Assembly (NCBI GenBank): GCA_003223215.1
Contig: QHYH01000104.1
Location: forward strand, 60,531-124,530
Length of the DNA stretch: 64,000 bases
Source: Acidobacteriota bacterium
Lineage (GTDB): Bacteria; Acidobacteriota; Terriglobia; Acidiferrales; UBA7541
Direction: 5' to 3'
Positions 17,658 through 26,986 of this stretch are shown here, in pieces (position 1 is the stretch's first letter; each line of letters starts with the position of its first letter). The translations under genes were made by a program, and so were the position numbers. The notes beneath the pieces are model-generated. The model did no database searches. It had not been told where the DNA came from and saw only the letters and a list, made by a program, of their open reading frames with translations.

Positions 17658-17689
17658 ACAGGATTATCTTAGTACAGGATTATCTTAGT
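17658..17689. repeat. 16-bp perfect tandem duplication upstream of the kinase gene
   Basis: ACAGGATTATCTTAGT occurs twice in direct succession, about 100 bp upstream of the kinase start. It is AT-rich against the surrounding sequence. It could be an operator for a repeat-binding regulator or a simple replication-slippage duplication. Confidence 0.6.
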
Positions 17690-17730
17690 ATCGGGTAAAT
17701 TCCCGCGCGATAGGCGAAACGAGCGTACCT

Positions 17731-19389
17731 TTACGATTCGAAGGTCCACCTGCCGCCGGCCATGGTGCGCTCGACGGGAATGGTGACGAGTGTTGACGGA
17801 TTTTCCTTCAGCGGATCGCGGCCAAGAACCACCAGGTCCGCGAGCTTTCCCGCTTCAATCGAGCCTTTCAGATTTTCTTCGTACGAGGCGTAAGCGCCAT
17901 TGAGCGTGCCGACGCGAATCGCTTCTTCGACCGTGATGCGCTGCTGTGGTCCCCAGACGTTGCCTTGCCTGTCCGTGCGCGTGACTTCCGATTGGAGCGC
18001 CATCATGGGAATGAATTCTCCCGGCGGATAGTCCGAGGCTTCGGTCGGACGGATACCCGCATCGATAAAACTCCTGAGCGCAAACATGTGATTGAGACGC
18101 TCGGCGCCGTAGAAGCGCATTTTCTCGCCGTGGTAATAGACGTAGGTGGAAAACGGCGTGGGAATGGCGCCGAGAGCCTTGATACGGGCAATGAGGCCGT
18201 CGTTGACCACGGTGCAATGCTCGAGCCGAAACCGCGGATCGCGCCGCGGATTTTCTCTCTGCAGGCGCTCGTAAACGCGCAGGGTGGTGTCGATAGCCAC
18301 GTCTCCGTTGGCGTGCGTGCCAACCTGCCAGCCCGCCAGGTGCGCTTTGCGGCCGTGCGCGTAGAGTTCTTCCTCGGTCATTACCAGGATGCCGTAGTCA
18401 TTCGGGCGGCCTTCATAAGGCGTCGAGAGCCGCGCGGTGCGCTCGGAGATCGACCCGTCGCAAACCAGTTTCACCGCGCCAACGCGCACCCATTCATCGC
18501 CAAGGCCGGTGCGGTTGCCCGCGGCGATCATGGCGTCGAGAAAATGAAAATTGATGAAGCAGTAGGCGCGATAACGCAAATCGCCCGACTCATGCGCGTC
18601 CTGATACGCCAGCAGATCCGTGGGAGTGCCCTGGGCTTCCGTCGAGGAAGTGATGCCCGTGCGGGCGAGCATTTTGGAGATGAGCTTCACGCCCTCGCGA
18701 TGATCGTCGCGCGTGAAATGGCGCGGGATCGCTTTGTCAAAGAAATCGTTGGCGCTTTCGGCGACGCGGCCGGTCGGTTTTCCCGTTGCCGGGTCGCGAT
18801 CAATCTTCCCGCCCGGCGGATCGGGAGTCTTCTCGTCGATGCCGGCCTTGCGAAAGGCCAGGGAATTCGCATAAGTGGTGTGACCGCCGCGATGCTCGAT
18901 GTGCACGGGGTGGTCGGGAACCGCGGCGTCCAGGTCGGCAACCGTAAGCGGGCGGCCCTCTTCCGTTTTTGTGTCGTCGTATTTGAAGCCGAGGACCCAT
19001 TCTCCTGCGGGCGTTTTCGCGGCGCGCTCGCGCAAGGCGGCCTGAATCGCGGAAATCGAGCGCAGGTCGCAGTCCACCATGCGCAGATGCATCAGGCCGG
19101 CCTCGGCCGGATGCGAATGCGCGTCGATAAAACCCGGCGTGACGGTTTTCCCGCCGAGGTCGATTTTGCTGGTCGCGGCGGTTGCGAGATTCAGCACGTC
19201 CGAGTTGCTGCCCACGGCGAGAAATCTGTCTCGCCGAACGGCTACGGCTTCGGCGCGCGGCTCCCGGTCATTCACGGTCAGGATATTTCCGTTAAAGAGG
19301 ATCAGGTCCGGCTGCTCTTGTTCGAGCGGGAAGAGCGAAAACGCACTGAGAGCGCCGAGAAATTCGCGGCGCAACATTCCGTGGTTCAT
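17731..19389 (-). CDS. amidohydrolase family 3 (YtcJ-like), Tat-exported
   Basis: About 552 residues from the ATG at 19389 (AAGG a few bases upstream; further in-frame starts lie at 19395 and 19455). The N-terminus MNHGMLRREFLGALSAFSLF carries a twin-arginine motif (RREFLG). The body starts LILFNGNILTVND, the amidohydrolase entry strand; GFIDAHSHP gives the first metal ligands; the fourth-strand histidines lie in GWQVGTHANGD; and the final Asp is in EASDYPPGEF. Family members (YtcJ, exoenzyme regulatory protein, formamidase-like) hydrolyse C-N or C-O bonds. The exact substrate is unknown. It probably acts in the periplasm. Confidence 0.88.
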   Translation of the reverse strand: MNHGMLRREFLGALSAFSLFPLEQEQPDLILFNGNILTVNDREPRAEAVAVRRDRFLAVGSNSDVLNLATAATSKIDLGGKTVTPGFIDAHSHPAEAGLMHLRMVDCDLRSISAIQAALRERAAKTPAGEWVLGFKYDDTKTEEGRPLTVADLDAAVPDHPVHIEHRGGHTTYANSLAFRKAGIDEKTPDPPGGKIDRDPATGKPTGRVAESANDFFDKAIPRHFTRDDHREGVKLISKMLARTGITSSTEAQGTPTDLLAYQDAHESGDLRYRAYCFINFHFLDAMIAAGNRTGLGDEWVRVGAVKLVCDGSISERTARLSTPYEGRPNDYGILVMTEEELYAHGRKAHLAGWQVGTHANGDVAIDTTLRVYERLQRENPRRDPRFRLEHCTVVNDGLIARIKALGAIPTPFSTYVYYHGEKMRFYGAERLNHMFALRSFIDAGIRPTEASDYPPGEFIPMMALQSEVTRTDRQGNVWGPQQRITVEEAIRVGTLNGAYASYEENLKGSIEAGKLADLVVLGRDPLKENPSTLVTIPVERTMAGGRWTFES

Positions 19390-19491
19390 AGCCATCCTTT
19401 GCAACAGGGGGAGCAGAATCGAGCGGATGCTATGACGGCCGAGCGCCAACGTCAACCTACCAACTACATAGACAAAAGACAGGGGGCGGCG

Positions 19492-20367
19492 TTAGAGGCT
19501 GCGGAGGAGTTTGTAAAGTTCATTGGCGGCGTCAAAGTCGGCTTCGAGTTCGCGGGAGGCCAGCCGCTCGCGAAGATCGTCGAGCCGGCGCGCGAACAGA
19601 TCCAGTGCGGCGGAGAGGACTTCGTGATTGGTGAGCACAATGTCGCGCCAGGTCGCATAGGAGCTGCCCGCCAGGCGCAGCGAATCGCGAAGGCCGGGAC
19701 CAGCCAGGGTGATGGGCAGGCCGTTTTCGTCGAGGCGGTCGTAGAGAAAACCGGCGAGCGCAACGGCCGCCAGTTGCGGAAGATGCGACGCCAGGCCAAC
19801 CGCGTAGTCATGCTGCGGCGCGCCGAGCCAGAGCGGGCGGGCACCGATCTTTTCCAGAATTTTTACAAAGGCCGACACGCGCGGATTTTCCTGGCGAGAC
19901 GACTCGCCAACAAGCGCGTAGGTATTGCCGCGGAACAGGTCGGCGTCAGCGTGGGCGATGCCCGAGAGTTCGCGGCCCGCCATGGGATGGCCGCCCAAGA
20001 AAACCGGGCCATTTTCCTTGGATAGATGCGCTGCGGCGGCTTGCGTGATGCGCACTTTGGTGCTGCAAGCGTCGGTGACCAGAGCATCCGCCCGAGCGTG
20101 GCGCGCGATTTCGGGAAGAAGGTCGATGGTCGCGGCAATGGGCAAGGCGATGTAGATCAAATCGGCGTTTTGGAGCGCCGGAGCGAGTTCACCGGAGAAC
20201 GACTGGTCAATGGCGGCGCGGGATTGCGCTTCGCGGACGACCTCGGGTCGATCCCAGCCGGAAACGCACAGATGCGTCGTGTATTTGTGGAGAGCCAGAC
20301 CAAAAGAGCCGCCGACGAGGCCGGTACCAAGGATGGTGACGCCGGAAATGAGGTGGCCTGACGGCAT
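19492..20367 (-). CDS. tyrA: prephenate dehydrogenase
   Basis: 291 residues. The start codon is the ATG at 20367, 2 nt after the DAHP synthase stop; the frame also stays open far upstream inside that gene, which is a shadow. The Rossmann motif VTILGTGLVGGSFG puts GxGxxG at 14-19. The catalytic His is in GGHPMAGRE. The C-terminal helical domain (HLPQLAAVALAGFLYDRL) completes the fold. It converts prephenate to 4-hydroxyphenylpyruvate, the first committed tyrosine step. No ACT domain is present, unlike many feedback-regulated forms. It is the last gene of the aromatic operon. Confidence 0.93.
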   Translation of the reverse strand: MPSGHLISGVTILGTGLVGGSFGLALHKYTTHLCVSGWDRPEVVREAQSRAAIDQSFSGELAPALQNADLIYIALPIAATIDLLPEIARHARADALVTDACSTKVRITQAAAAHLSKENGPVFLGGHPMAGRELSGIAHADADLFRGNTYALVGESSRQENPRVSAFVKILEKIGARPLWLGAPQHDYAVGLASHLPQLAAVALAGFLYDRLDENGLPITLAGPGLRDSLRLAGSSYATWRDIVLTNHEVLSAALDLFARRLDDLRERLASRELEADFDAANELYKLLRSL

Positions 20368-20369
20368 AG

Positions 20370-21389
20370 TCAGGCAACGCGTCGGCCGATGGCGGGAGCG
20401 ATGATACGCAGCTCGGCCATCAGTTGCGTGAACCCAGACGGTTCGAGCGACTGCGCGCCGTCGGAAACCGCGCGGTCGGGATCGTTGTGGACTTCGATGA
20501 TCAGGCCGTCGGCGCCCGCGGCAACCGCGGCGCGGGCCATGGGCGGAACCTTGTCGCGGCGGCCGGTGGCGTGCGAGGGGTCGCCGATGATGGGCAGATG
20601 CGAAAGTTTTTTGATGACCGGGATCGCGGCGAGATCGAATGTGTTGCGCGTGTAGGTTTCGAAGGTACGGATGCCGCGCTCGCAGAGCACCACGTTGTAG
20701 TTGCCGCCGGAAAGAATGTATTCGGCGCTGAGCAGCAACTCCTCCATGGTAGCGGAAAGGCCGCGCTTCAACAGCACCGGCTTGCGGACTTCGCCGAGAG
20801 CGCGGAGAAGATAGTAGTTCTGCATGTTGCGCGCGCCCACCTGGAACATGTCCACATAGGGAAGCATCATCTGAATTTGCGACGGGTCCATCACTTCGCT
20901 GACAGTCGACAGGCGGAATTGGTCGGCGGCCTCGCGCATGAGCTTCAGGCCGGGCTCGCCCATGCCCTGAAAAGCGTAGGGAGAAGTGCGCGGCTTGAAA
21001 GCGCCGCCACGAAGGATTTTCGCGCCCGCTTTCGCGACGCACTCCGCGACCTGAAAAATCTGCTCGCGAGATTCGACCGAGCAGGGGCCGGCTGCGACCA
21101 CCACTTCCGGGCCGCCGATTTTGATGCCACGGCCAAGATCGACGATGGTTCCTTCCGGGCGGAACTGCCGGCTGGCTAATTTGAAAGGCTGGGTGATGCG
21201 CATGACCTCGCGCACTCCGTCCAGCAATTCGAAGTCGCGATGATCGAAGTCGCGGTGGAGGCCGACGGCACCAAGCACCGTGTGCGACTCACCGGTAGAG
21301 CGGTGGACGTTGAAGCCGTGGGCAACCAGGCGGTCGATGACGTGCTGGATTTGGGCTTCGCTGGCCCCTTCTTGCATCACAATGACCAT
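20370..21389 (-). CDS. aroF: 3-deoxy-7-phosphoheptulonate synthase (type I-beta, with N-terminal regulatory domain)
   Basis: 339 residues from [10 protein letters not shown] at 21389 (AGGA about 7 nt upstream). Residues 1-70 form the ferredoxin-like ACT-type regulatory domain of the Thermotoga DAHP synthase group ([19 protein letters not shown]). The TIM-barrel catalytic part has [29 protein letters not shown] and the metal residues in [12 protein letters not shown]. It condenses PEP and erythrose-4-phosphate at the head of the shikimate pathway. The regulatory domain predicts feedback by tyrosine or prephenate. It lies between chorismate mutase and tyrA, with close spacing to both. Confidence 0.95.
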   Translation of the reverse strand: MVIVMQEGASEAQIQHVIDRLVAHGFNVHRSTGESHTVLGAVGLHRDFDHRDFELLDGVREVMRITQPFKLASRQFRPEGTIVDLGRGIKIGGPEVVVAAGPCSVESREQIFQVAECVAKAGAKILRGGAFKPRTSPYAFQGMGEPGLKLMREAADQFRLSTVSEVMDPSQIQMMLPYVDMFQVGARNMQNYYLLRALGEVRKPVLLKRGLSATMEELLLSAEYILSGGNYNVVLCERGIRTFETYTRNTFDLAAIPVIKKLSHLPIIGDPSHATGRRDKVPPMARAAVAAGADGLIIEVHNDPDRAVSDGAQSLEPSGFTQLMAELRIIAPAIGRRVA

Positions 21390-21520
21390 AAAGTTTTCCT
21401 GCTTCCTTCCCCTTTGGCTTTCCATCCAAGCCGGGGTTCCGGCGGGCCGACGCCGCCCTGCCGGCAGAAACCGACAGCGAGCGGAAAGCCTTTCTTACCG
21501 GGACCGAGAACGCTCGTCAT

Positions 21521-21820
21521 TCATTCATTCCTTTCCTTGCCGTCCCGGCCGTCTGAATCCATGGCGTCGCGTTCGGCGGCGCGCGCCTCGTCGATGATGC
21601 GCTCGAACAGGCGGCGAATCGCCGCATCGGTCAGCGGCCCGGAATTGTTGTTTTCCGCGTTGGCCAGCACTTCGTTTTCCCGTTCCGGCTGGTAGAGCGG
21701 GATATTCGCCGCTTGCTTGAGCTTGCCGATTTCGAGCGCGCAGCGCGACCGTTCGTTGAGCAGCTCGACGAGCTTTCTGTCGATTTCGTCGATGCGGCGG
21801 CGCCATTCGGCGAGGTTCAT
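21521..21820 (-). CDS. chorismate mutase (AroQ type)
   Basis: About 99 residues from the ATG at 21820 (GGGGGA 8 nt upstream); the frame continues upstream but that part does not resemble the family. The three-helix AroQ signature is plain: EWRRRIDEIDRKLVELLNER, then IGKLKQ, RENEV and a terminal helix IRRLFERIIDEARAAE. Arg, Lys, Arg and Glu of the active site are present. It converts chorismate to prephenate. Placement between trpA and DAHP synthase lets one transcript feed the tyrosine branch through tyrA. No fusion partner. Confidence 0.93.
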   Translation of the reverse strand: MNLAEWRRRIDEIDRKLVELLNERSRCALEIGKLKQAANIPLYQPERENEVLANAENNNSGPLTDAAIRRLFERIIDEARAAERDAMDSDGRDGKERNE

Positions 21821-21869
21821 AGCCAAATCCCCCGCCACCAGAGACCGTGAAAGGTCGCGAGCCCGGTGT

Positions 21870-22733
21870 TCACGGCGCAACCTCCCGGCGGGAAAGGCCG
21901 CCGAGAGCCGCCTGCTTCAAGGCGCGAACTTTCAGACGGAGGGCCGCAGCAGCAGCATCGATCGAACTCGCTCGGGCGCCTGACTCTGTAGCGTTTGCGA
22001 TCTCCGCAACCAGCGCGGAGCCGACGACCGCGGCATCGGCAAGGCCGCCAAGAAGGGAAACGTGGCCGGGAAGCGAAATCCCGAAGCCAACGGCGAGCGG
22101 GAGTTTGCTCGCTGCCCGGGCGCGGCGCAGCAGTGCGGGAAGGTCGTCGGGAAGGGTGTCCTTTGCGCCGGTGACGCCGGTGCGGGAAATGAGATACAGG
22201 AAACCCGAGGAACAGTTTGCAATTTTCGCTAGCCTCTCGTCGGTGGATGTCGGAGCGCCGAGAAAAATCGCATCGAGGTGGTGCGCACGAAGAACCCGCC
22301 GGTAATCTTCCGATTCTTCCAGCGTGAGATCGGTCGCGAGAACACCGTCGGCGCCGGCCGCTTCGGCAGCCGATGCGAATTTCTCAATTCCCATTTGCAA
22401 AATGGGGTTGAAATAGCTGAACAGCACCAGCGGGACTTCGGAAGTCTTGCGGATGCGCCGGACCAGATCAAGAACACCGGCAAGTGTCGTGCCCGACTTC
22501 AGAGCGCGTTCCGAAGCCCGCTGAATCGTGGGTCCGTCGGCAAGAGGATCGCTGAATGGCACCCCGAGTTCCATCACGTCCGCGCCGGCATCGGCAAGGG
22601 CCAGGACGAATTCGAGCGTCGCATCGAGCGAAGGGTCGCCCGCGGTAAGGTAGGCGACGATGCCGAGTTCTCCGGCCTCTCGCAGGGCTGCAAATCGTTG
22701 TTGGATTCTTGTCTTCAAAATCGGCCTGTTCAC
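21870..22733 (-). CDS. trpA: tryptophan synthase alpha chain
   Basis: 287 residues. Catalytic Glu55 (DVMELGVPFSDP) and Asp66 (LADGPTIQ) match the Salmonella pair Glu49 and Asp60. The phosphate site appears as GFGISLPGHV. It cleaves indole-3-glycerol phosphate, channelling indole to TrpB. It is separated from trpB here by a lipoprotein gene, which is unusual because the two subunits are normally adjacent and often overlap. The C-terminal extension RREVAP is short and disordered-looking. Confidence 0.96.
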   Translation of the reverse strand: MNRPILKTRIQQRFAALREAGELGIVAYLTAGDPSLDATLEFVLALADAGADVMELGVPFSDPLADGPTIQRASERALKSGTTLAGVLDLVRRIRKTSEVPLVLFSYFNPILQMGIEKFASAAEAAGADGVLATDLTLEESEDYRRVLRAHHLDAIFLGAPTSTDERLAKIANCSSGFLYLISRTGVTGAKDTLPDDLPALLRRARAASKLPLAVGFGISLPGHVSLLGGLADAAVVGSALVAEIANATESGARASSIDAAAAALRLKVRALKQAALGGLSRREVAP

Positions 22734-22758
22734 AAAATGCTCGATCGGCCAGCGGCAA

Positions 22759-23361
22759 TCAATAGCGCCAGGTGCACGCGGTAAGGTCTTTGGCCTCTTC
22801 CCATTTACCGGCGTTCTTCACCAAAAGACGAAAGGCGCCCCACCCGCAAAGATTGCCGCAGATGTAGTTCTCGTAGGCGATGGCGCGTGTGCGTGTCGCG
22901 TCAAACCCCACCGGCGAGAGGTAAAAAACTCCGATTGAGATTTTCGGCGTCGTATCCGTGGCGGTTGGCGAAGCAGGCCTAGTCTTTGATCCGACGATGC
23001 GGGTTTCCCCGGCCAGATCATAGGGCGCGTTCAAGGTGAATTTCTTTCTCAGCACCAGGGCCGTTGCCGCCCTTCGCTCGTAATCATTTGCGGCTTCCCG
23101 GAACTCTTCGGGGATCTTCATGCAGTCCTCCAAAGAGTGCGTCCCATTCACGGACTCGACGTGCGTGAGCATGTTAATGCGAAGGATGGCCCCATGGGTT
23201 TCCTCGATGGCGTCGGCAAGCAGCATGGAGAGCACCGCGTACCCTTCCGCATCCTCGTAAACCCCGGCATTGGCCGGAATGTGATTGTGGACGCGCTCGT
23301 GCGCACTGCATCCGCAAAGAAGGAGGCTCACCGTAAGACCGCTAGAAAGGGCGATTTTCAT
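22759..23361 (-). CDS. lipoprotein of unknown function inserted between trpB and trpA
   Basis: About 200 residues from MKIALSSG at 23361 (the frame opens 30 nt earlier). The signal peptide ends LLLCGC, a lipobox-like site. The mature part has a helical middle (LEDCMKIPEEFREAANDYERRAATALV) and a C-terminal beta part ending TACTWRY, with a pair of Cys near GNLCGWG. No known family recognised. Spacing is 25 nt to trpA and 62 nt from trpB, so it rides on the operon transcript. A role in Trp synthesis is unlikely because it is exported. Confidence 0.75.
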   Translation of the reverse strand: MKIALSSGLTVSLLLCGCSAHERVHNHIPANAGVYEDAEGYAVLSMLLADAIEETHGAILRINMLTHVESVNGTHSLEDCMKIPEEFREAANDYERRAATALVLRKKFTLNAPYDLAGETRIVGSKTRPASPTATDTTPKISIGVFYLSPVGFDATRTRAIAYENYICGNLCGWGAFRLLVKNAGKWEEAKDLTACTWRY

Positions 23362-23423
23362 GGAATCTCGGGTCAGAAAATAGTACACCAACCCCGCATC
23401 TTTGCCGCATTCGACAGGCCGAT

Positions 23424-24635
23424 TTAGAGGTGGCGCGAATACTGGTCCATGTCCTTGTCGCCGCGGCCGGAGAGGTTGAGGATGGCCAGGTCGGTCCCGG
23501 CCATTTTTGGTATGCGTTCGAGCAAGCCGGCAATGGCATGCGCGGATTCAAGCGCCGGAATGATCCCTTCGGTGCGCGAGAGCAGGCGCGCGGCATCGAG
23601 AGCGGCTTGATCAGAGGCGGCAGAGTATTCGGCGCGGCGCTGGTCCGCGAGCCAGGCGTGCTCCGGGCCGATGGCGGGATAATCGAGCCCCGCGGAAATG
23701 GAATGCGTGGTCGCGATTTGCCCGTCTTCATTTTGCAAAACGTAGGTATAGGTACCCTGCAGAACGCCGGGGCGCGCGCCCGAGAACCCCTGATGCGCAG
23801 CCAGGCGCGCGGCATGCTCGCCGAGCCCGGCGCCGCGGCCGCCGGCCTCGATGCCGATCATCTTCACATCCGGATCACGCAAGAACTGGTGAAACAATCC
23901 AATGGAATTCGAGCCGCCGCCGACACAGGCAAAAAGATGCGTCGGCAAACGTTTTTCCGCGGCAAGGATTTGCTCCCGCGCCTCGCGGCCGATCACCGTC
24001 TGAAAATCGCGAACCATGGTCGGATAAGGATGCGCGCCAAGAACGGACCCGAGCAGATAATGGGTGGTCCGCACGTTGGTGACCCAGTCGCGCATGGCCT
24101 CGTTGATGGCGTCCTTCAGCGTGCGGCTGCCGGAATCCACGGGCATGACCTCGGCGCCGAGCATGCGCATACGCGCGACGTTCAGCGCCTGGCGCGCCAT
24201 GTCCTCCGTGCCCATGTATACGACGCACTCGAGGCCAAGGTGCGCCGCCACCGTCGCGGAAGCGACGCCATGCTGCCCCGCGCCCGTTTCCGCGACGATG
24301 CGCGGCTTGCCCATCTTCACGGCCAGCAACCCCTGGCCAAGGGCATTGTTGATTTTGTGCGCGCCGGTGTGCAGCAGATCCTCGCGCTTCAGGTAGATGC
24401 GCGGCCCGCCGAGTTTCTCGGTCAGGCGTGAGGCAAATTGCAGCGGCGTGGGACGCCCGGCAAAGTTCTTCAGCAGATTCTCGAACTGTGCCTGGAAAGA
24501 AGCATCTGACTTGGCCTCCAGATAGGCGCGCTCCAGTTCGAACAGAGGCACCATGAGCGTTTCTGGAACGTACCGGCCCCCATAAGGACCGAAGCGTCCC
24601 GCCGTGGTCGTCGACGATGGGAGAATTGTGCTCAC
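23424..24635 (-). CDS. trpB: tryptophan synthase beta chain
   Basis: About 403 residues from the GTG at 24635 (GGAAG just upstream); a TTG at 24659 is an alternative. [16 protein letters not shown] is the usual N-terminus. The PLP lysine is Lys94 in [13 protein letters not shown], the phosphate-binding glycine run is [10 protein letters not shown], and the substrate loop reads AETGAGQHG. It joins indole and serine to make tryptophan. It lies 29 nt after trpF. It is a TrpB1-type subunit. Confidence 0.97.
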   Translation of the reverse strand: MSTILPSSTTTAGRFGPYGGRYVPETLMVPLFELERAYLEAKSDASFQAQFENLLKNFAGRPTPLQFASRLTEKLGGPRIYLKREDLLHTGAHKINNALGQGLLAVKMGKPRIVAETGAGQHGVASATVAAHLGLECVVYMGTEDMARQALNVARMRMLGAEVMPVDSGSRTLKDAINEAMRDWVTNVRTTHYLLGSVLGAHPYPTMVRDFQTVIGREAREQILAAEKRLPTHLFACVGGGSNSIGLFHQFLRDPDVKMIGIEAGGRGAGLGEHAARLAAHQGFSGARPGVLQGTYTYVLQNEDGQIATTHSISAGLDYPAIGPEHAWLADQRRAEYSAASDQAALDAARLLSRTEGIIPALESAHAIAGLLERIPKMAGTDLAILNLSGRGDKDMDQYSRHL

Positions 24636-24664
24636 GGACTTCCAAAAGTACTTCTGCAAAAAGC

Positions 24665-25294
24665 CTATTTTCGCTCTGCGCGCCGCACTGCCTGAATGAA
24701 TTCGCGCATCAAGCCCCGATCTTTCTTGCCGGGACGCGATTCGACGCCGCTCGCGACGTCAATCCCGTAGGGGCGCACGATGCGAACCGCCGCCGCCACG
24801 TTCTCGACCTTCAGCCCACCCGCCAGAATGATACGGTGCTTCGCCGACGCGCGCCGCGCCACATCCCAATCCGTGGCGCAGCCGCTACCACCATATTGGC
24901 CGGTGTGCGCGGCGTCAAATAGAAACGCAAAGGCCAGGTCGTACTCCTTTAGAGTTGTCAGCGGAAACTCGGCTTCGACGCGGAAAGCCTTGATGACCGG
25001 GACCACCGGGGCGATTTCGGCCACGGTCTCCGGGGGCTCGTCGCCATGAAGCTGCACGGAGTCGAGCCTGAGCGAGCTTGCCAGGGCGATCACGTCCGCC
25101 GGCAGCCAGTTCACGAAGATTCCCACGGCCTTCACTCTTTTGGGAAGCTTCCGTCGAATTTCGGCAGCTTGGTCTTCTTCGATATGACGCGGACTTTTCG
25201 GATAGAAATTGAAGCCCAGCAGATTGGCGCCCGCGTCGACGGCCGCCTGGGCGTCGGCGGCAGTGGTGATGCCGCAAATCTTTACGCGAACCAT
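24665..25294 (-). CDS. trpF: phosphoribosylanthranilate isomerase
   Basis: 209 residues from [11 protein letters not shown] at 25294, 5 nt after the trpC stop; the longer frame starting at 25372 overlaps trpC and adds no family-like sequence. The catalytic Cys7 (KICGIT) and the Asp in AFLFDAAH are visible, with the phosphate motif GGLKVENV then DVASGVES. It is a TIM barrel that does the Amadori rearrangement of PRA to CdRP in tryptophan synthesis. Monofunctional, not fused to TrpC. Confidence 0.96.
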   Translation of the reverse strand: MVRVKICGITTAADAQAAVDAGANLLGFNFYPKSPRHIEEDQAAEIRRKLPKRVKAVGIFVNWLPADVIALASSLRLDSVQLHGDEPPETVAEIAPVVPVIKAFRVEAEFPLTTLKEYDLAFAFLFDAAHTGQYGGSGCATDWDVARRASAKHRIILAGGLKVENVAAAVRIVRPYGIDVASGVESRPGKKDRGLMREFIQAVRRAERK

Positions 25295-25299
25295 TCCGC

Positions 25300-26112
25300 C
25301 TATTTCCCCTGGGCCCGGGCGCCCAGAAGCTCCCGAAGAACCGTCGCGGGGTCGCGGGAGAGCATCAGGCAAGTGCCAATCAGGAAGGCATCAAATCCCG
25401 CGGCGCGAAGCTTGAGCAATTCGCCGTGCGTACAAATACCCGACTCGCTCACGGCAATGCAGTTTTCCGGAATGTGGTCAACCAACTCGAAGGATGTTTC
25501 CGTGCGAACCTCCTGCGTTTTCAGGTTGCGGTTGTTCACGCCGATGATCCGTGCTTCCGCCGCAAGCGCGCGATCGAGCTCTTCCCTGGAATGAACTTCG
25601 ACCAGCGGCTCCATGCCCAGCTCCCTACCCAGAGCCAGCAGCTCTTTCAACTGCGCATCGGAGAGCGTCAAGACGATCAGCAGAAAGCTGTCCGCATCAT
25701 TGGCGCGCGCTTCCCAAACCTGCCACGGGTCGAAAATGAAATCCTTGCGCAGGACAGGAAGCTTCGCGCTTTGTCGCGCGTCGCGAAGATTCTTGAGCGA
25801 GCCGCGGAAGAATTCCGGCTCGGTAAGAACGGACAGGGCCACGGCTCCGGTGGCCTCGAGCGATTGCGCGAGCGCGACGGGATCGAACGGCTCGCGCAGG
25901 ACGCCGCGGCTTGGCGAAGCGGGCTTGAGCTCCGCCATAACGTTGATTCCGGGACGTGTAAGTGCGCCCGGGAAATCGCGCAGCGGCGACGCCGCTTGCA
26001 CGCCGTACTTCAGCGCCGTTTCGGGCAGCACTTTCTTGCGAAGTTGAACCTCGGCTCGCCGCGATTCCAGAATGCGGTCGAGCAGGGTTCCGGTATTGGC
26101 TTGAGCACACAT
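25300..26112 (-). CDS. trpC: indole-3-glycerol phosphate synthase
   Basis: 270 residues. The barrel motifs are all present: AELKPASPSRG (catalytic Lys and Pro-Ser), LPVLRKDFIFDPWQVWEA, GVNNRNLKT and SESGICTHGELLKL. It converts CdRP to indole-3-glycerol phosphate. It is the promoter-proximal gene of the minus-strand aromatic operon, 70 bp from a divergent gene. No trpD, trpE or trpG lies upstream in this window, so anthranilate must be made by genes elsewhere. Confidence 0.97.
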   Translation of the reverse strand: MCAQANTGTLLDRILESRRAEVQLRKKVLPETALKYGVQAASPLRDFPGALTRPGINVMAELKPASPSRGVLREPFDPVALAQSLEATGAVALSVLTEPEFFRGSLKNLRDARQSAKLPVLRKDFIFDPWQVWEARANDADSFLLIVLTLSDAQLKELLALGRELGMEPLVEVHSREELDRALAAEARIIGVNNRNLKTQEVRTETSFELVDHIPENCIAVSESGICTHGELLKLRAAGFDAFLIGTCLMLSRDPATVLRELLGARAQGK

Positions 26113-26182
26113 TGGGGCAACTTTTGTATGCTAGAGAGGGAGGACGAGAGAGTCAAATCGAGGGGAAGGGCAAGGAAAGTTC
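26113..26182. promoter_or_regulatory. divergent promoter region of the aromatic operon
   Basis: Only 70 bp separate the trpC start (minus) from the phosphatase start (plus), so both promoters must lie here or overlap. The plus gene has AAGGAAAG near 26174. There is no room for a peptide-leader attenuator, so any attenuation of the trp genes at this point is unlikely. The -35 and -10 boxes are not obvious. Confidence 0.4.
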
Positions 26183-26977
26183 ATGGGCAAGATCGCAGGA
26201 TATGTCGAGACTTACAGCGCATTGCTGAACGGAATTGCCGAAGAGGCGGACGCCATCGCCATACGCTATTTTCGCACCGCGGGTTTGCATGTCGAGCGGA
26301 AATCGGACGGCACGGCAGTTACACCGGCGGATCGCGCCGTGGAAGAGATGGCGCGGGACAAGGTGGCGAAGAGCAGACTGGCCCTGGACGTCCTTGGCGA
26401 AGAAATGGGGGGAGCGAACCTCAAGTCCGCGAGCAAGGCTGACCGTCCGCGCATGATTATCGACCCCATCGACGGAACCGAAGAGTTTACGCGGGGTATT
26501 CCAACCTTTGGGACGCTCCTGGCTGTCGAGGAGGGCGGAGAAATCGTCGCGGCGGTGGTCAGCGCCCCGGGACTGCGTTCGCGGTGGTGGGCCTATCGAG
26601 GCGAAGGCGCCTTCCGGGACGGTAAAAAGCTGCACGTTTCGAACGTCGACAAGCTCAGCGACGCCATGGTGTTTACTACGGGCACGGGACCGAGCAAAAA
26701 TGCCGCCGACCAGGCAAAGATCCGCAGGCTGCTCGATGCCTCGCGAAGCAGCCGCTCGTTCGGAGGATTCTGGCAACACATGCTCGTCGCCGAGGGCTCG
26801 ATCGAGGCGGCGCTCGATTGGACCTCGAAGCCCTGGGATCTCGCGCCGCTGGGAATCATCGTGGAAGAGGCGGGCGGCCGCTCAACAAACGCGCGCGGCG
26901 AGAGAACCATTTACACGGGGCAGCTCATCAGCACAAACGGAAAGATTCACGACCAGGTTCTGAAGCTCCTCGAGTGA
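26183..26977 (+). CDS. inositol monophosphatase family (HisN-like) phosphatase
   Basis: 264 residues. Metal-site motifs: GEEMGG (Glu of motif 1), DPIDGTEEFTRG (motif 2), and SKPWDLAPLGIIVEEAGG (C-terminal WD motif). TPADRAVEEMA is the helix preceding motif 1. Members hydrolyse inositol-1-phosphate, histidinol-phosphate or PAPS. EEFTRG rather than TNFVHG in motif 2 points toward the HisN (histidinol-phosphatase) subgroup, but that is inference. It starts the plus-strand run that continues with DUF488, 10 nt away. Confidence 0.9.
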   Translation: MGKIAGYVETYSALLNGIAEEADAIAIRYFRTAGLHVERKSDGTAVTPADRAVEEMARDKVAKSRLALDVLGEEMGGANLKSASKADRPRMIIDPIDGTEEFTRGIPTFGTLLAVEEGGEIVAAVVSAPGLRSRWWAYRGEGAFRDGKKLHVSNVDKLSDAMVFTTGTGPSKNAADQAKIRRLLDASRSSRSFGGFWQHMLVAEGSIEAALDWTSKPWDLAPLGIIVEEAGGRSTNARGERTIYTGQLISTNGKIHDQVLKLLE

Positions 26978-26986
26978 GGGCCAGCC

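Noticed and set aside
17965..20025. 686-codon open frame on the plus strand opposite the amidohydrolase and tyrA
   Set aside because: It crosses two genes that run the other way. Composition is Arg/His/Val-rich and motif-free, as expected of an antisense shadow.
20368..21042. Same-strand frame continuing upstream of tyrA
   Set aside because: It overlaps the DAHP synthase gene in another frame, and the family-like TyrA sequence begins exactly at the ATG at 20367.
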